From contig OY848918.1 in assembly GCA_963693285.1 (NCBI GenBank), forward strand, positions 8,373,156 through 8,437,155: 64,000 nt of DNA. The letters run 5' to 3'. Below are positions 10,609-21,470 of this stretch, one piece after another. The DNA comes from Xestospongia muta. Lineage: Eukaryota; Porifera; Demospongiae; Haplosclerida; Petrosiidae. The notes beneath the pieces are model-generated. The model was not told the origin of the DNA. It ran no database searches and was given only the letters and a program-made list of their open reading frames with translations. Each line of letters opens with the position of its first letter. Within the stretch, counting starts at the first letter, position 1. The position numbers and the translations under genes are program-made.

Positions 10609-10863
10609 AGTAATGGAAGACAGTCAATGGCAATAACCTCCTCCATACATCACCTGTAAAATGAGAACAATATTATAACTCACTGATGGCTTGTATAATG
10701 TTGAATCTGTCACTGTTTAGTTCATTATTTTATTCTGTCAGGTCTTATTATAAGTCATTTTTGTAATTTGGTGTTCATTATAAGACTAGTTATTAATTTA
10801 CCAATTGAGCCCCATATGATCACTTTGTATAATTATAGCAGCTGTCATATTATCATTCATTTA
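10609..10863. other. Spacer with a short repeat A piece
   Basis: 3' flank of the chimeric gene. 10810-10860 matches the start of family A. Nothing else seen. Confidence 0.4.
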
Positions 10864-11280
10864 TGGGACGCCGTAAAACTAAATAGTTGATACATTATTA
10901 ATTTATGGTGAGGATTTATAAATATTACAATAAATATAATAAATATGAGCAAAGGTTTACAAATGCACATGGGAATTTATAGTGATATTAGAGATTTGTA
11001 AAGGTTGCCACAAATTTATATTATAAATTCACATAAGAATTTATAAATACTGTTGAGAAATTATAAAAATTGCTAGGAATTTATAAATACAGTAAGAATT
11101 TATAAATGCAGCAGTTACAAGTCTCTAACATCATTTATAAATTACCACGTGCATTTATAAACCTCAAGTACATTTATAAATCTCTGTTCATATTTATTAT
11201 GTTTATTGTAGTATTTACAAATCCTGAGCAGATAATTAAATATCTATAAACTATTTAGTTTTGACACAAACGATTCCCCA
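10864..11280. mobile_element. MITE-like element with terminal inverted repeats
   Basis: Left end TGGGACGCCGTAAAACTAAA with TAGTT, right end AACTATTTAGTTTTGACACA continuing to CCCCA. The ends pair through AAAACTAAATAGTT / AACTATTTAGTTTT and the outer TGGG/CCCA, with TA on both sides as a possible TA target duplication (Tc1/mariner habit). The interior repeats AATTTATAAAT-like words. There is no ORF and no second copy in the window. Family assignment is tentative. Confidence 0.55.
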
Positions 11281-12552
11281 TAATAGATGGCTCTTAATGG
11301 TTACATTAATAACCTTTATTGAATAGAACACTATACTAACAGATATAAAATCAATGATCAAATATATGACGGGAACATTAAGTTATTACAGCTGCTATTT
11401 GTCAAATAGTGATATATATAGTTTTGTTTGCATATCTTACTTGAGTGCATCCTTATTAAAACAACTATCAAAATGAGTCTACTCATCATCCCATAGTCAC
11501 ATGATCTATGTCATGTCAATAGCTGGTCAATCATCCTCTATTTATATATAAATATTGCAATAACTTAGATTTAACACATGTACTACTACACCTAATATAG
11601 TTGCTCTGATTGTTATATCAGGAACTTAAAACATGTGTATACCTTGTGTAGGGATAATATTTCATTTAGTAATTATAATACAATTATGAATATGTTACTG
11701 AAATATTATTGACCTTGTTGATTAACTATGATGACATATCATAGTTAATTACCCTAAAATGACCAGTATATGCACTTGTATTACATATAGATAATACATT
11801 ATAATAATACATAGTTATATTAGTACATGTAAATGATATGTAATGTAATTTAAACCAAAGTTTAAATGTTGTTAATGGGGATGGATCTGAGCCTTAGCAT
11901 GCATGGGCAGTTCAGATAAGAGCACATACTTTGCTGTAATCACTTGTGAAGTAACAGCTTTACCCAGCTGCCACTCCCAGTAATGGTATAGCTTGGTCCA
12001 TTGATAACTTCCATGTCACTTCAGATGTGACCGAAGATCAGAAAATGTATGAACTAAGACCAGGACAAACTATTATCATATCCACATTAATTGTGTCTAT
12101 AATATATGTTATATAGTGCTAGTTTATAATTTATATTAATTATTTAATACCTTGTTATGTTAAGTGTAGATGGTTCGATATGACTAATCCAGGAAATTTT
12201 CTTCGTCATAACAAGAAGACATTTTGTTTAATAAGAACAGACAATAATGTCCTATATGGAAACAACAATGAAATAAAATTATAAACTTCATGTTGATATG
12301 TAAAGTAAATATGTGATAATTATTATGACACTATTGATAAAGTATATAAATCTAAGATTGTTTGTGTTTTTTTCCTTTACTATATGATGACAACAACAAC
12401 AGTATAAAAAGAATGGTAAACATTATATAGACCTTAAAATAAATATATGTAACTAATGACCCCTTTAATAAAGTACAGAACGTAAAAGTATATGTATACA
12501 TACTTAGATTGCTCCTGTTCCATATATATCATTTCAAGACTGATCATTAGTT
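11281..12552. other. Gene-free AT-rich spacer
   Basis: No gene, RNA or repeat family recognised. A few words are shared with 24.8 kb and 32.1 kb (ATTACATATAGATAATACA). Confidence 0.4.
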
Positions 12553-12856
12553 TTGATCACTCTTGTCTGGAACCAGTAGAACATCATAACCATGGCAACT
12601 GTGATGAGATCAATGATAGTGGAGGGTGGACCATGAATCTTATTACAGACGTTATTGGTTTACAATTCCACCAATTTTATCCTCCCAATTAATTCAATTG
12701 TTATGTTTCCTATAATAATATATTCAATCTGTTAATAATATTTACGATCTTGGTTTTGACTCCTTTTGACCATTTATAGTCAATATATTGTATTACTTGA
12801 GAGAAAAAGAGAAAGAAAATTTATATACTAAAGTTATCCTCTCATATAACATGTAC

Positions 12857-12864
12857 ATATAATA

Positions 12865-12945
<81 letters not shown>
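12857..12945. repeat. (AT)n microsatellite
   Basis: About 85 bp of nearly pure AT dinucleotides; reduced to a short remnant at 53335-53352 in copy 2. Confidence 0.95.
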
Positions 12946-12947
<2 letters not shown>

Positions 12948-13456
12948 CACCAGACTATCTATTGATCCCAAAACCATTTATTGTATCATGTAATATATAT
13001 ATTATTGTTAGATATAAATTCATGTACAGTAACACATCAATTGAACTTCAGCACCTATTAGACTATTTAGATTAGATTAGGAGTAGTCATTATTATATCA
13101 ATATCATTGTACACGTAGACTAGCTCCATGAGTAACTTGTCTTAATATAATGTCATCCTACTGGTCTCTATTCTCTAGACCCTAACCCCTAAACATAGCA
13201 ACACACTTTAGAATAGTAACCATGTACATGTAACATTGGTACATAATGCATTACACATAGATAAGCCCTATTTGTAACATATCCATTGTCAATGATCATT
13301 GTACAGACATATACTTGTAATAATCTATATAGTAATGTCTATACTGTAACAGAGTTGGAATTTAATTGGATTTAATGTACATGTATTAAATAATATATGA
13401 GTACCTCTAGTGGGTTTCATATGTAACCTGAATGGTTGTTGACTTTACGTACATTC

Positions 13457-13560
13457 AATATGATGATAGTGTTTCTATAAATAGTAAATAGCATGTCGTG
13501 TGTTTCTATAAATAGTATATAGCATGTCGTGTGTTTCTATAAATTTAGTATTTAGAATTG
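13457..13560. repeat. Tandem repeat, about 36 bp x 3
   Basis: Units GTTTCTATAAATAGTAAATA + GCATGTCGTGT. Copy 2 (about 53873-53930) has one unit fewer. Confidence 0.85.
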
Positions 13561-13830
13561 TCATGGTAACATTCTGATTAGGCATTACCTCTATTGTTAT
13601 ATGTATATATAATACAGATCTGTTTGATCATGTTGATGAAGTATATCATTATTGTTGACTTTAATATATATATATAAAGCACATCCAAATCATTTGGCCA
13701 TATTGATAAAGTAATATATCCTTAATGTCAAATACAATATTAGAAAAGATTTTTTTGTTTTTAAATCAATTCATTCCACAAAGTATATGACATTGAGGTT
13801 ACTAAACTAACATTTTCAAAACAAAATTCT

Positions 13831-14057
13831 CTAATTGATTAGCTTATTTAATAAATAATATTGAGGAGGAGGGTCATACATTATTGGATCATCTTGGATA
13901 AGCACTATGAGGACACTTCTGGATACCAAAAGACTAGGGGAAGGAGGTTCAAGAAGGGAGATATGAGCCTTAGAGATGTTGCTGAGAGATTTTGATGATA
14001 TATTGATGCTACATTCTGTGCCTGTGCTATTATGTAGGTATAATCCAATTGTCATCC
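13831..14057 (-). CDS. Unidentified conserved terminal exon
   Basis: Open frame to a TAG at 13831, preceded by an AG acceptor (AAGATAG, then TAGGATGACAATT). It encodes 74-75 residues: MTIxxYLHNSTGTECSINIS, then EPPSPSLLVSRSVLIVLIQD, DPIMY and a YYLLNKLIN end. The copy at 54203-54427 has the same length and only five residue differences with no stop, unlike the decayed receptor fragments nearby. The VxVLIxDDP pattern weakly recalls Calx-beta type domains. I do not recognise the gene. Possible upstream exons: 14709-14840 and a tiny one at about 14511-14526 (encodes SPTSG, GTAAGT donor). Confidence 0.4.
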
Positions 14058-14708
14058 TACTATCTTCTTTGCATTCTTTGTATTGGACTGATATTACCCA
14101 TCCCTACATTTACATCATTTTTTAAAAATATTTTTTTACTAGTTTGCTTGTTTTATTTTTAATGTAAATGTTTTGATAGTGAATCGTGAAAGCTTTGGTA
14201 AATATGCTGGATAACAATGAGATTCCATGTTTAACCAGCTCGCACAAAATGTTCTTATATATTGTGATGAAGACATTATTATTAATAACTAATTAAATAA
14301 AGTGATAAAAGGAAAGTAGCTGGGAACTTAGAACTATTTCATCATAGGTTATGGCATTGATACTCTATGGTTATGAACAACAAGTAAAATCAATGAATCT
14401 TAGCTAGGCTTACAGTCACTGGTTTATCAACCATAGAACAATGATTCTGAAACTTCTTTTAAGCTCAACATCAAAGTAGGAAATAGTCTATACTTACTGC
14501 CAGAAGTAGGAGACTAATATTCTCAGGTTGCATCTGTTTCTTTCCTTTAATATTAATTATTCATAATGACTTCTCTAATAGATAGTAAATACTGAAATTA
14601 CCTGATTCTGTACCAAAAGCGCTCAAAATGTGAAATACAAAAGAGGATAGTTCATTTCAAATTGTACTAGATTGTGAAAATGATGGCAAATCTTTTACTT
14701 ATAATTAT

Positions 14709-14840
14709 TTACTTATTATTACTTATTGTTATAACAAAAATATAAGAATTGTATAGCAATTCGGTATTTTCACCAACTTCTACTGTGATGCTTAGAAACA
14801 GTGCTTTAGCCTGTAAATCAGTCACAACATAAGCATTACC
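14709..14840 (-). CDS. Unidentified exon, conserved in both block copies
   Basis: After a TTTCTAG acceptor, 44 codons are open: GNAYVVTDLQAKALFLSITV, then EVGENTELLYNSY and a hydrophobic end. The counterpart at 55080-55214 is equally open; the one difference in the core (ACC/ACT) is silent. Same strand as 13831-14057, so perhaps the same gene. A beta-strand-rich extracellular segment is possible. Intervening exons were not resolved. Confidence 0.35.
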   Translation of the reverse strand, partial: GNAYVVTDLQAKALFLSITVEVGENTELLYNSYIFVITISNNK

Positions 14841-14904
14841 CTAGAAAGGAAGACTGACAAGTATCGAGACATTATAATGTGTTTTGGTTGAGATATTCTG
14901 TGTT

Positions 14905-15345
14905 TTTTGCCAATAAAAATTATGATCAATCCGCACCATCTCTACATAAGGCACTGCTATTGTGTGCCTGATATTACATTGAGCAATCTTTACAATGACA
15001 ATAGCAGTAATCACTACCAAATGATTATTACTAAATTATTATCAGATGATAATGTGACAACACTAGTATTCATAATTATTGATTCTTTAGAAATGATAAC
15101 TGTATGAGAAGTAAATATAACACACTTTATAATAATATTTAAATAACCTATAGTCTTATTAGGGTATCCATCTCCTAGTATATTAACTGGTACCACTGTT
15201 GTAATGTAGGTATATCCAGCTAGTACTCCAGTCAATGTAATGTTAATAACAGTAGTTATATCAACAATTAATGAACCTGACATGTTGTGATAGACTTTAT
15301 AGTACAAGAGAGGAGGATGAGAGGAGAGAGGAGGTGACTAAATCA
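14905..15345 (-). pseudogene. FN3-2b exon fragment fused to a plus-strand TM-exon start
   Basis: 15345 to 15014 (minus) encodes the FN3-2b exon, SPPLSSHPPLLYYKVYHNMS through NILGDGYPNKTIGYLNIIIK to SSDNN. At 15000-15030 it abuts plus-strand GACAATAGCAGTAATCACTA, the start of a class L TM exon in opposite orientation. So two fragments are joined head to head. Copy at 55388-55720. Confidence 0.65.
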
Positions 15346-15382
15346 AACTAGAATATTATCAACTAATTATAAATATTATACC

Positions 15383-15510
15383 TCCAACACATATTTCCTT
15401 AAAAGTATTTTGACCACTAACATGACCTCAGTAATGTAAGGAATTTCTTTCATTATAAAACATAAAGAGTTTTAACCTATTTAGACTACTTTATTAGTAT
15501 ATTTAAGACA
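15383..15510. repeat. About 125-bp insertion relative to block copy 2
   Basis: Copy 2 runs from TTATACCTCCCAAAAAATAA straight into AATAATATAGTCATCTATGC at 55752-55780. Here about 125 bp of unrelated AT-rich DNA lies between, at the FN3-2a donor. No clear terminal repeats. Confidence 0.6.
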
Positions 15511-15559
15511 GACAAAAAATAAAAATAATATAGTCATCTATGCTCTTTGTAATTGTATA

Positions 15560-15840
15560 AGTGATTAGTGGTACAGTTTGTAGAACTATTAAAGCATGTT
15601 ACTTAAGATATTATAACATTTGATTCTTACCATCTAGAGTAAACTCAGTATTGACTATAGGGTCCTATTGATAATATCAGGCCCTACTACTCTGTACTGA
15701 TACTCTAGACTACTGGCTGAGAGAGACCAGTAGATACATTAATACTGGTGATATTACTACCAGTACTAAGACTACTGATCAATATATTATCACTGGTTGT
15801 CATGATCTCAACATTGTAGACAATTATAGCATATGATAAA
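15560..15840 (-). pseudogene. FN3-1 / FN3-2a exon fragments
   Basis: Minus-strand remains of the second half of FN3-1 (about 15815-15633) and the FN3-2a exon (about 15590-15511). They carry the same extra TCTAG-type insertion and broken NRLGPYS region as 641-829 and 55880-56070. They sit 3' of the intact class S gene on the same strand. Confidence 0.65.
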
Positions 15841-15959
15841 CTGACACACACATAACGCGCATAATTAGGTTAAATGAATCTCTCTTTAGTTTCAATATAC
15901 TTACCATCCTAGGTCTTTTGAATACATAAAATCTTTTTTTCATCAAGCAATATATATAA

Positions 15960-16200
15960 CTTGTATATGTAACACTTAAAAATGGGGGTGGTTCTTGGTG
16001 TAACTTGACTATGATGACATTATGATGAAATGACACGTAGTGATGTCATCACATATTATGACATCATCTAAACCCTAAACCAAACCTAACATTATTAGCT
16101 CTATGACACATAGTGATGTCATCATAGAACAAGTTGTTACATCATCAGTCGAGTTACACCAAGGAGGACCCAAACATTGACACAATCATGTCCAAAAATG
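15960..16200. repeat. TGATGTCA-rich 3' flank
   Basis: GTAGTGATGTCATCACATAT followed by TATGACATCATCT forms a short palindrome; ACACATAGTGATGTCATCAT repeats the word about 85 bp on. Same as 361-540 inverted and 56215-56460. Confidence 0.45.
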
Positions 16201-16230
16201 TCTATTTTATGAGATAAAGTATGAAATTCC

Positions 16231-18215
16231 CTAATTAATATATCCATAAGCAGTATTTTGTTTTAAATCAATGATCTCTTTCTGTTGTGAGTTTTCTGGT
16301 AACTTAATATCATCATATATCAGACCTAATTGGGTAGTAGTAGTGGGTGGAGTGTCTTTATTGTAGCTCCTCCTTCTCATAATGAGATAGAAAATAAGTG
16401 TAGTAATAACAGCAGTTAATAGAGAAGAGAGGAACATACTGACTGGTATACTCCCTGTTAAGTAAATAATTCAGTAATGTAACATGTTTGTATATTACCG
16501 GCTAAACATGAGGTTTGTTGGTTTACATTAGCTGTGATAGACAAGATAATTATAAAAATTTAGTTCTATTATTACTATGTACCTGGACATGTTGAAATAG
16601 TTACAGTTGAAGATACAGTCACTTTCAAAGTAGAAATCATTAAAGAACTTAAATAAATTGTATCTACAATGTAAAAAATATATAATGTTCAATGAGATTA
16701 TATATGACATACTGCTAGTTGACTGTGAAGACATAGTACTTGTTGAAGTTGACAAGGACATGAAAGGACATGTACACGTAGTTGCTATATTCATTATATA
16801 TATATATGTATATATATCATTGAATCAATACTTACATATTCTGTATGAATCACTTGTGATCATTACTGTTGTAGAATATGAGCTATGTAGATTTATCAAT
16901 GATTTTGATACTATTACAGTTTATATAAGTAATATTACCTATTTGTAAATAGTTTTTACCATCATATTTAGAAGATGATATGACAACTCTAGTACTAGTT
17001 ATTATTAATTCCTCATCATTAATGATAACTGTAAGAGAAGTAAACATAACACATTTTATAATAATATTTAAATAACCTATAGTCTTATTAGGGTATCCAT
17101 CTCCTAGTATATTAACTGGTACCACTGTTATAATGTAGGTATATCCAGCTAGTACTCCAGTCAATGTAATGTTAGTAACAGTAGTTATATTAACAGTTAG
17201 TGAACCTGATATGTTGTGATAGACTTTGTAGTACAAGAGAGGAGGACGAAAGGAGAGAGGAGGACACTAAATGAAACTAGAATATTATCAAGTGATTGCT
17301 AATAATATTATACCTCCCAAACAATAAAAATAGTATAGTTCTCTGTGTTGTTTGTAATATTATAAATGATTAATGGTACAGCTTGTAGAACTAGCAAAGC
17401 ACATTACTTAAGATTTAAAAATCATTTGATTCTTACTATCCAAAGTGAACATAGTATATTGACTATAGGGTCCTAATCTGTTGAGAGTATCAGACCCTAC
17501 TACTCTGTACTGGTACTCTACTGACTGAGAGAGATCACTAGATACATTAATACTAGTGATATTACTACCAGTACTAAGACTATTGATCAATATATTATCA
17601 CTGGTTGTCCTCATCTCAACAGTGTAGTTAACTATACAGTTAGGATGAAGAGTAGGAGGTGACCAGTAGAGAGTGACTGAAGTGTTTGTGATAGCTGTAA
17701 ATCCCAGTCCTATAGGAACATCACTTGGAGGACCTTATAATGATAGTACATGTTAGTTATATATGATATTGTTAGTGACATACCTGATATCATAATAGCA
17801 CAAGTCATTGAATTTGTATCTATTACATCAACACATCTGACTTGTGTTCCATTCTTATCAGTAGTGGCAGTAAAACTTAAATTAGTTGTTAGTCCAGAAG
17901 TATTGCTCACAAAAGCAGCAGTAAACCCAGTATTATCAACATTACTAACTTGTTCAGAACTTACTGTAGCAATGGGATTACTATCTGATGGAGGAGTATA
18001 CCAAGCTGCTACAATTCCTGTTATTGTACAAGTGAGTGCTCCTTGTGTCTGTGGACATACTCCATGATTACAGTCTAGACTTGTAACTGAAGCCTCTATA
18101 TAAACTATATATAATGATATTTATAGCATCGTACATTTTGTTCATAATAGCTCAAGATACACTTACCTATGACAAAGAAGAGAAGATAAATAACTGTTGC
18201 ATCATACCTCTCCAT
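16231..18215 (-). CDS. Class S receptor (Ig-FN3-FN3-TM, YDDI tail), intact
   Basis: Ten exons: 18167-18215, 17784-18095, 17437-17733, 17314-17390, 16960-17266, 16836-16910, 16713-16784, 16583-16663, 16499-16531, 16231-16454; total 1527 nt, 508 aa, all phases consistent. Signal peptide MERYDATVIYLLFFVIG (1-17). Ig-like 17-120 (CNHGVCPQTQ, LTCTITG, W, NGTQVRC). FN3-1 121-219 (TLYWSPP, YQYRVVGSD, LGPYSQYTMF). FN3-2 220-320. Ser/Thr-rich stalk 348-434 (STSTSTMSSQSTSS). TM 441-460, then RRR. Tail tyrosines 481 (LIYDDI, fits the ITIM consensus) and 504 (YGYI). Many NxS/T sites. No enzyme domain, so signalling would need SH2-type partners. Role as an immune or self/non-self receptor is inferred from architecture and clustering. 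Confidence 0.87.
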
Positions 18216-18420
18216 TTTATCTGTGGGCGGTAATATACTGGATGTTAATGGGTTGAGTTTAGTATAACGTTCAAAATTGTATTATTAGTATAACTATATG
18301 AATAATGACAGCAATGTATAATATTGATATTGTTTACTTTCATTATATGAGGTATACAAAGCAACACAAATTGTTACTATATTTACGTAAATGAATATAT
18401 ATGTAATGTCAATAAATTAT
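18216..18420 (-). promoter_or_regulatory. Class S promoter/5' region
   Basis: Same about 200-bp segment as 8541-8734, ending in CCGCCCACAGATAAAATGG on the minus strand. Confidence 0.5.
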
Positions 18421-18659
18421 TAAAGGAAAAATTGTTTTATAAGCTACATAGTACAACGTTAGCAATATGTTTACAGCTTCAATTAAAAAGTAGGTTACCA
18501 ATTAAAGTCAAATTTTTAGTACAGGAGGTTTTGGTGAGATGACTATTCATGTAAGATCTCTGACAGCTCCAATCATTTTATTAGTTTGAAAATGTATTCA
18601 ACTAAATTTTCACATGCAAGCAAAATCATTTAAAAATGTGCAATCTGTAAAAACAGTAT

Positions 18660-18765
18660 ATTTCCTTTCTCTCTTAGTCTAGTAACTTAAATGTCTTCAT
18701 ATTGTGGTTTTTCCTCCTCTTCATAGCAAATGTGAAAAGATGTACTATGTATTAAGTGCATGGTA
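18660..18765 (-). pseudogene. Ancient class S tail relic upstream of the gene
   Basis: Minus strand reads GCTATGAAGAGGAGGAAAAA, later GACATTTAAGTTACTAGACT and GAGAAAGGAAATA: a decayed match to ATGAGGAGGAGGAGC...GATGTTAAGTTACCAGAG...AAGGAAATACT of the class S tail. The same relic sits 5' of the other two intact class S genes (58915-59020 minus; 48510-48605 plus). Confidence 0.45.
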
Positions 18766-19014
18766 ATACAAGATATATTATTGTCAATATAAAAACAAAG
18801 TCACAATACTCTGTATATATTGGTAACGAGTCCAATCAGTATTATACTTAAACAATAGATTATTTATGCATAATAAAAATGTATTATCAAATTAATAAAT
18901 GTTAATACATGTATAGACGAACTAACCTGATAAGAACATGTTATTGTTTTTGTGTGGTATTGCAACTAAAAACTAATCTAATTTTACAATATTATATTAA
19001 CTTTCCATTTATCA

Positions 19015-19115
19015 TAAGTATTGGACATGGTCCAATAACAGCTTTGATATTAATATTATAATATTGACCAGGAGTTAGTCCAGTAATAATAACACTGGTA
19101 TTAATAACTGTATTG
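19015..19115 (-). pseudogene. Isolated FN3 C-terminal fragment
   Basis: Minus strand encodes NTSVIITGLTPGQYYNINIK followed by AVIGPCPILM, the typical end of an FN3 domain (GLxPGxxY). It differs from FN3-1 and FN3-2 and may belong to the third receptor class. Copies: 59280-59360 and 59465-59560 (-), 48070-48150 (+). Confidence 0.5.
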
Positions 19116-19474
19116 GTCAATGGATTTGTCAAAAAAAATTATAATTTGGAATTGATTCTACTCTAACAGAATATATTAAAATGTAGGCATATGATAATAT
19201 TAGACATTTTATTAATTGGCTCTTTACTCGAGGTTAGTTGATAATGTCACAATCTAATAGTACCATTCAAATATGATAGATTATTATATTCGCTGCCTTT
19301 GGTAGATTGCCCTCTTCCTCCTATCGACTGCCACAGCCATTTATAATAGTGATGTATGATTGAAACTTAAATATGATATATACTACAATTATTATTTTGA
19401 AAAAAGAACTTTTTAAAGTAAAACATAATTCCTTAGAAAATTATGCTATAGAGTAAATTATATAAAATTATCAA

Positions 19475-19780
19475 ACACTAGTTATCATAATTTATTGTCT
19501 CATAAACTGTAGGAGTATTAAGTGATGGTTATTGCTCCATACTGATATTTATATATCAAGATTAGTACAATAGTTAAAATAACAAATATTATTAGTACTA
19601 GTAAGATAACAATACTAATAATAATAACCAGGAATAACTCCATCACTTATTACTAGATATAAGAGAAATAGTGAACAATAATTTATAGTAATATATAACA
19701 TACCACTACTGGTCTATCTGTAGTGAGACTTGTTACAGTAGGTATAACAAGTACTGAAGGTAGTAGATGCGAGTCCTCTA
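19475..19780 (-). pseudogene. Third-class TM/tail fragment, inverted copy
   Basis: Corresponds to 2959-3459: about 19777-19706, TM about 19652-19557, then directly TATCAGTATGGAGCAATAAC and TATGAGACAATAAATTATGA. The donor-to-tail region of about 200 bp is missing and an extra T shifts the TM frame. Copy at 59940-60245. Confidence 0.55.
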
Positions 19781-20004
19781 ATCAACACATTAGATGATAA
19801 AACATTGTATATACAGGTATGTAGGGATGATCTACATTATTCATTGACATGATTGTAGTAATAACTACAAATTATCTCACCAAAACTGATCACTACTCTT
19901 TTATACTATGTATTGTTTCTTTCTATAACAATATCTTTGTCAAGTAATGTTTGTAAGCATTATATTAAAAACTTGATTAATTGCAAAATTAAAGTAGTTG
20001 TATA

Positions 20005-20270
20005 TCATAAAAACTAATCAGACCATCTTCCAAAATACATACACATGTACTTGTACTAGTAGACATCTACATCTCAACAACACCCACACATAACTCAATA
20101 ATTACACTATGTAGTTAGTATAGTTTACATTAACTATTATAACATTATATGATGTACTTTATTTCCTCCTATATCATATATTTACTTCATATATTATTTA
20201 TTCTTGCAAAACTGTAAATATGACTGAGAAATAAGAAGAGAGAGAGAGAAACTCAAACAATGACAGCATA
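20005..20270 (+). repeat. Interspersed family C
   Basis: CATGTACTTGTACTAGTAGA, CATCTACATCTCAACAACAC, later CTTATTTCCTCC-like AT-rich DNA and an (AG)n run (20237-20252). Other copies: 24095-24200, 24330-24480, 31610-31700, 46020-46280, 60490-60725, inverted at 2480-2720. No ORF. Confidence 0.65.
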
Positions 20271-20429
20271 CAACAACAAGCATGATCCATTTGTTTATAG
20301 TATTAAATAATAGAAAGGTAGCCTATAGAGCCAGTGACTAGCTACAACCTGCTGCTACTACAATAGATGAGGTCCACCCCATTGAGTCAAATCAATGTTT
20401 TCTTCACCTGATAATGATATAAAGATGTG

Positions 20430-20800
20430 TTGTTGATTTTATTTATACATTTATTGACTATTACATTTTATTTTTCTGATATGTATATTTTAAAATTTGT
20501 TACTACCCCTCCTCCCAGACTGTAACATGTAACATGTAACATGTAACATGTAACCAGTGGACACTATGGGTATCATATGCATGACATGTCCAGTAAAACA
20601 TAGCTGAGAGGAATTGATAAAGTAAGGAATCAAAATACAAGGGTAGCTATAATAGTAATATTGGAATCAAATATTTTCCTAGTGTTTCAAGACAACTATA
20701 TTAAATGTATTGAAGTCATTTGAATGGCTGAGTATATACATATTATATACTCGAGTTGTAAAGTAATTAATCAAGCAAGAAATTTTTTTTGAAAAGATGT
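20430..20800 (+). repeat. Interspersed family B
   Basis: TTATTTTTCTGATATGTATA, then TAACATGTAACATGTAACAT (short tandem 20522-20556), GACATGTCCAGTAAAACATA, TTTCAAGACAACTATATTAA. Other copies 32735-33095, 60890-61245, 61560-61905, inverted 1956-2330; shorter at 21110-21205 and 46440-46540. Non-coding, perhaps an old non-autonomous element. Confidence 0.6.
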
Positions 20801-21470
20801 GGTTGCTACTTTTATTATACATATTACATATAAAGTATAGAGCTTATAGCATTAAGTGTTGTTTATGAAACAATGTTAGTTTGGGATCCAACTCATCTAG
20901 TTTATACATGCTGTCATAACAATAATATGTTATCATAGATAATAAAACTAAACAGTAAATAATGAATTTTCTAAAGAGAAATGATACAAACCTTAATAAA
21001 AATAACCAAGGACAGCCTATAGATATAGTTATTAGCTACAGACTGCTGCTACCACAATAGTCACATAAAAGTTTCCTTGATTAGAAATATGTGTTGTTTA
21101 TTTTATTGTTTGATTGATTACTTGAATGGCTGGATATCATATACATATATAAATAAGTTATAAAGTAAATCACTAAACAAGAAATTTTAATTTTGAAAAG
21201 ATTTGGCTGTTTTATCAGGTGCCTTTGTCAGCAATATTGTGCAAATCTACAGAGATAGAGAGTCCATAAATAAAAAGGAATTGAATAAACAAATAAAGAT
21301 AAGTATATACTTTTAAACATGAGGATAATATGAGGATGAATAGTTAAGCTATATACTAGTACTGGACAAAAGATTAATAGTACATGTACTACATAAACAA
21401 AGAAGAAAAATAATAATGTGCTTTTAAACATGAGAACAATATGAATAGTTGTACTAGACAAAAGATTATA
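20801..21470. other. Spacer with repeat fragments
   Basis: 20820-21060 is the segment found inverted at 950-1190; 21110-21460 is repeat B-linked sequence also at 33100-33260 and 61900-62165. The 77-81 aa minus-strand ORFs here are hydrophobic low-complexity readings of a repeat and are not called. Confidence 0.45.

Noticed and set aside
14907..15107. 66-aa plus-strand ORF, also at 55281
   Set aside because: Crosses the head-to-head junction of two receptor fragments; partly antisense to FN3-2b.
16060..16085. AAACCCTAAACC-like telomeric word
   Set aside because: Two imperfect units only, copied with the class S 3' flank; not an interstitial telomere.
21228..21461. 77-aa hydrophobic ORF on the minus strand, also at 61921
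   Set aside because: Low-complexity reading of duplicated repeat DNA, with a frame difference between copies (FFFFVYV/FFFVYV) and no splice sites.
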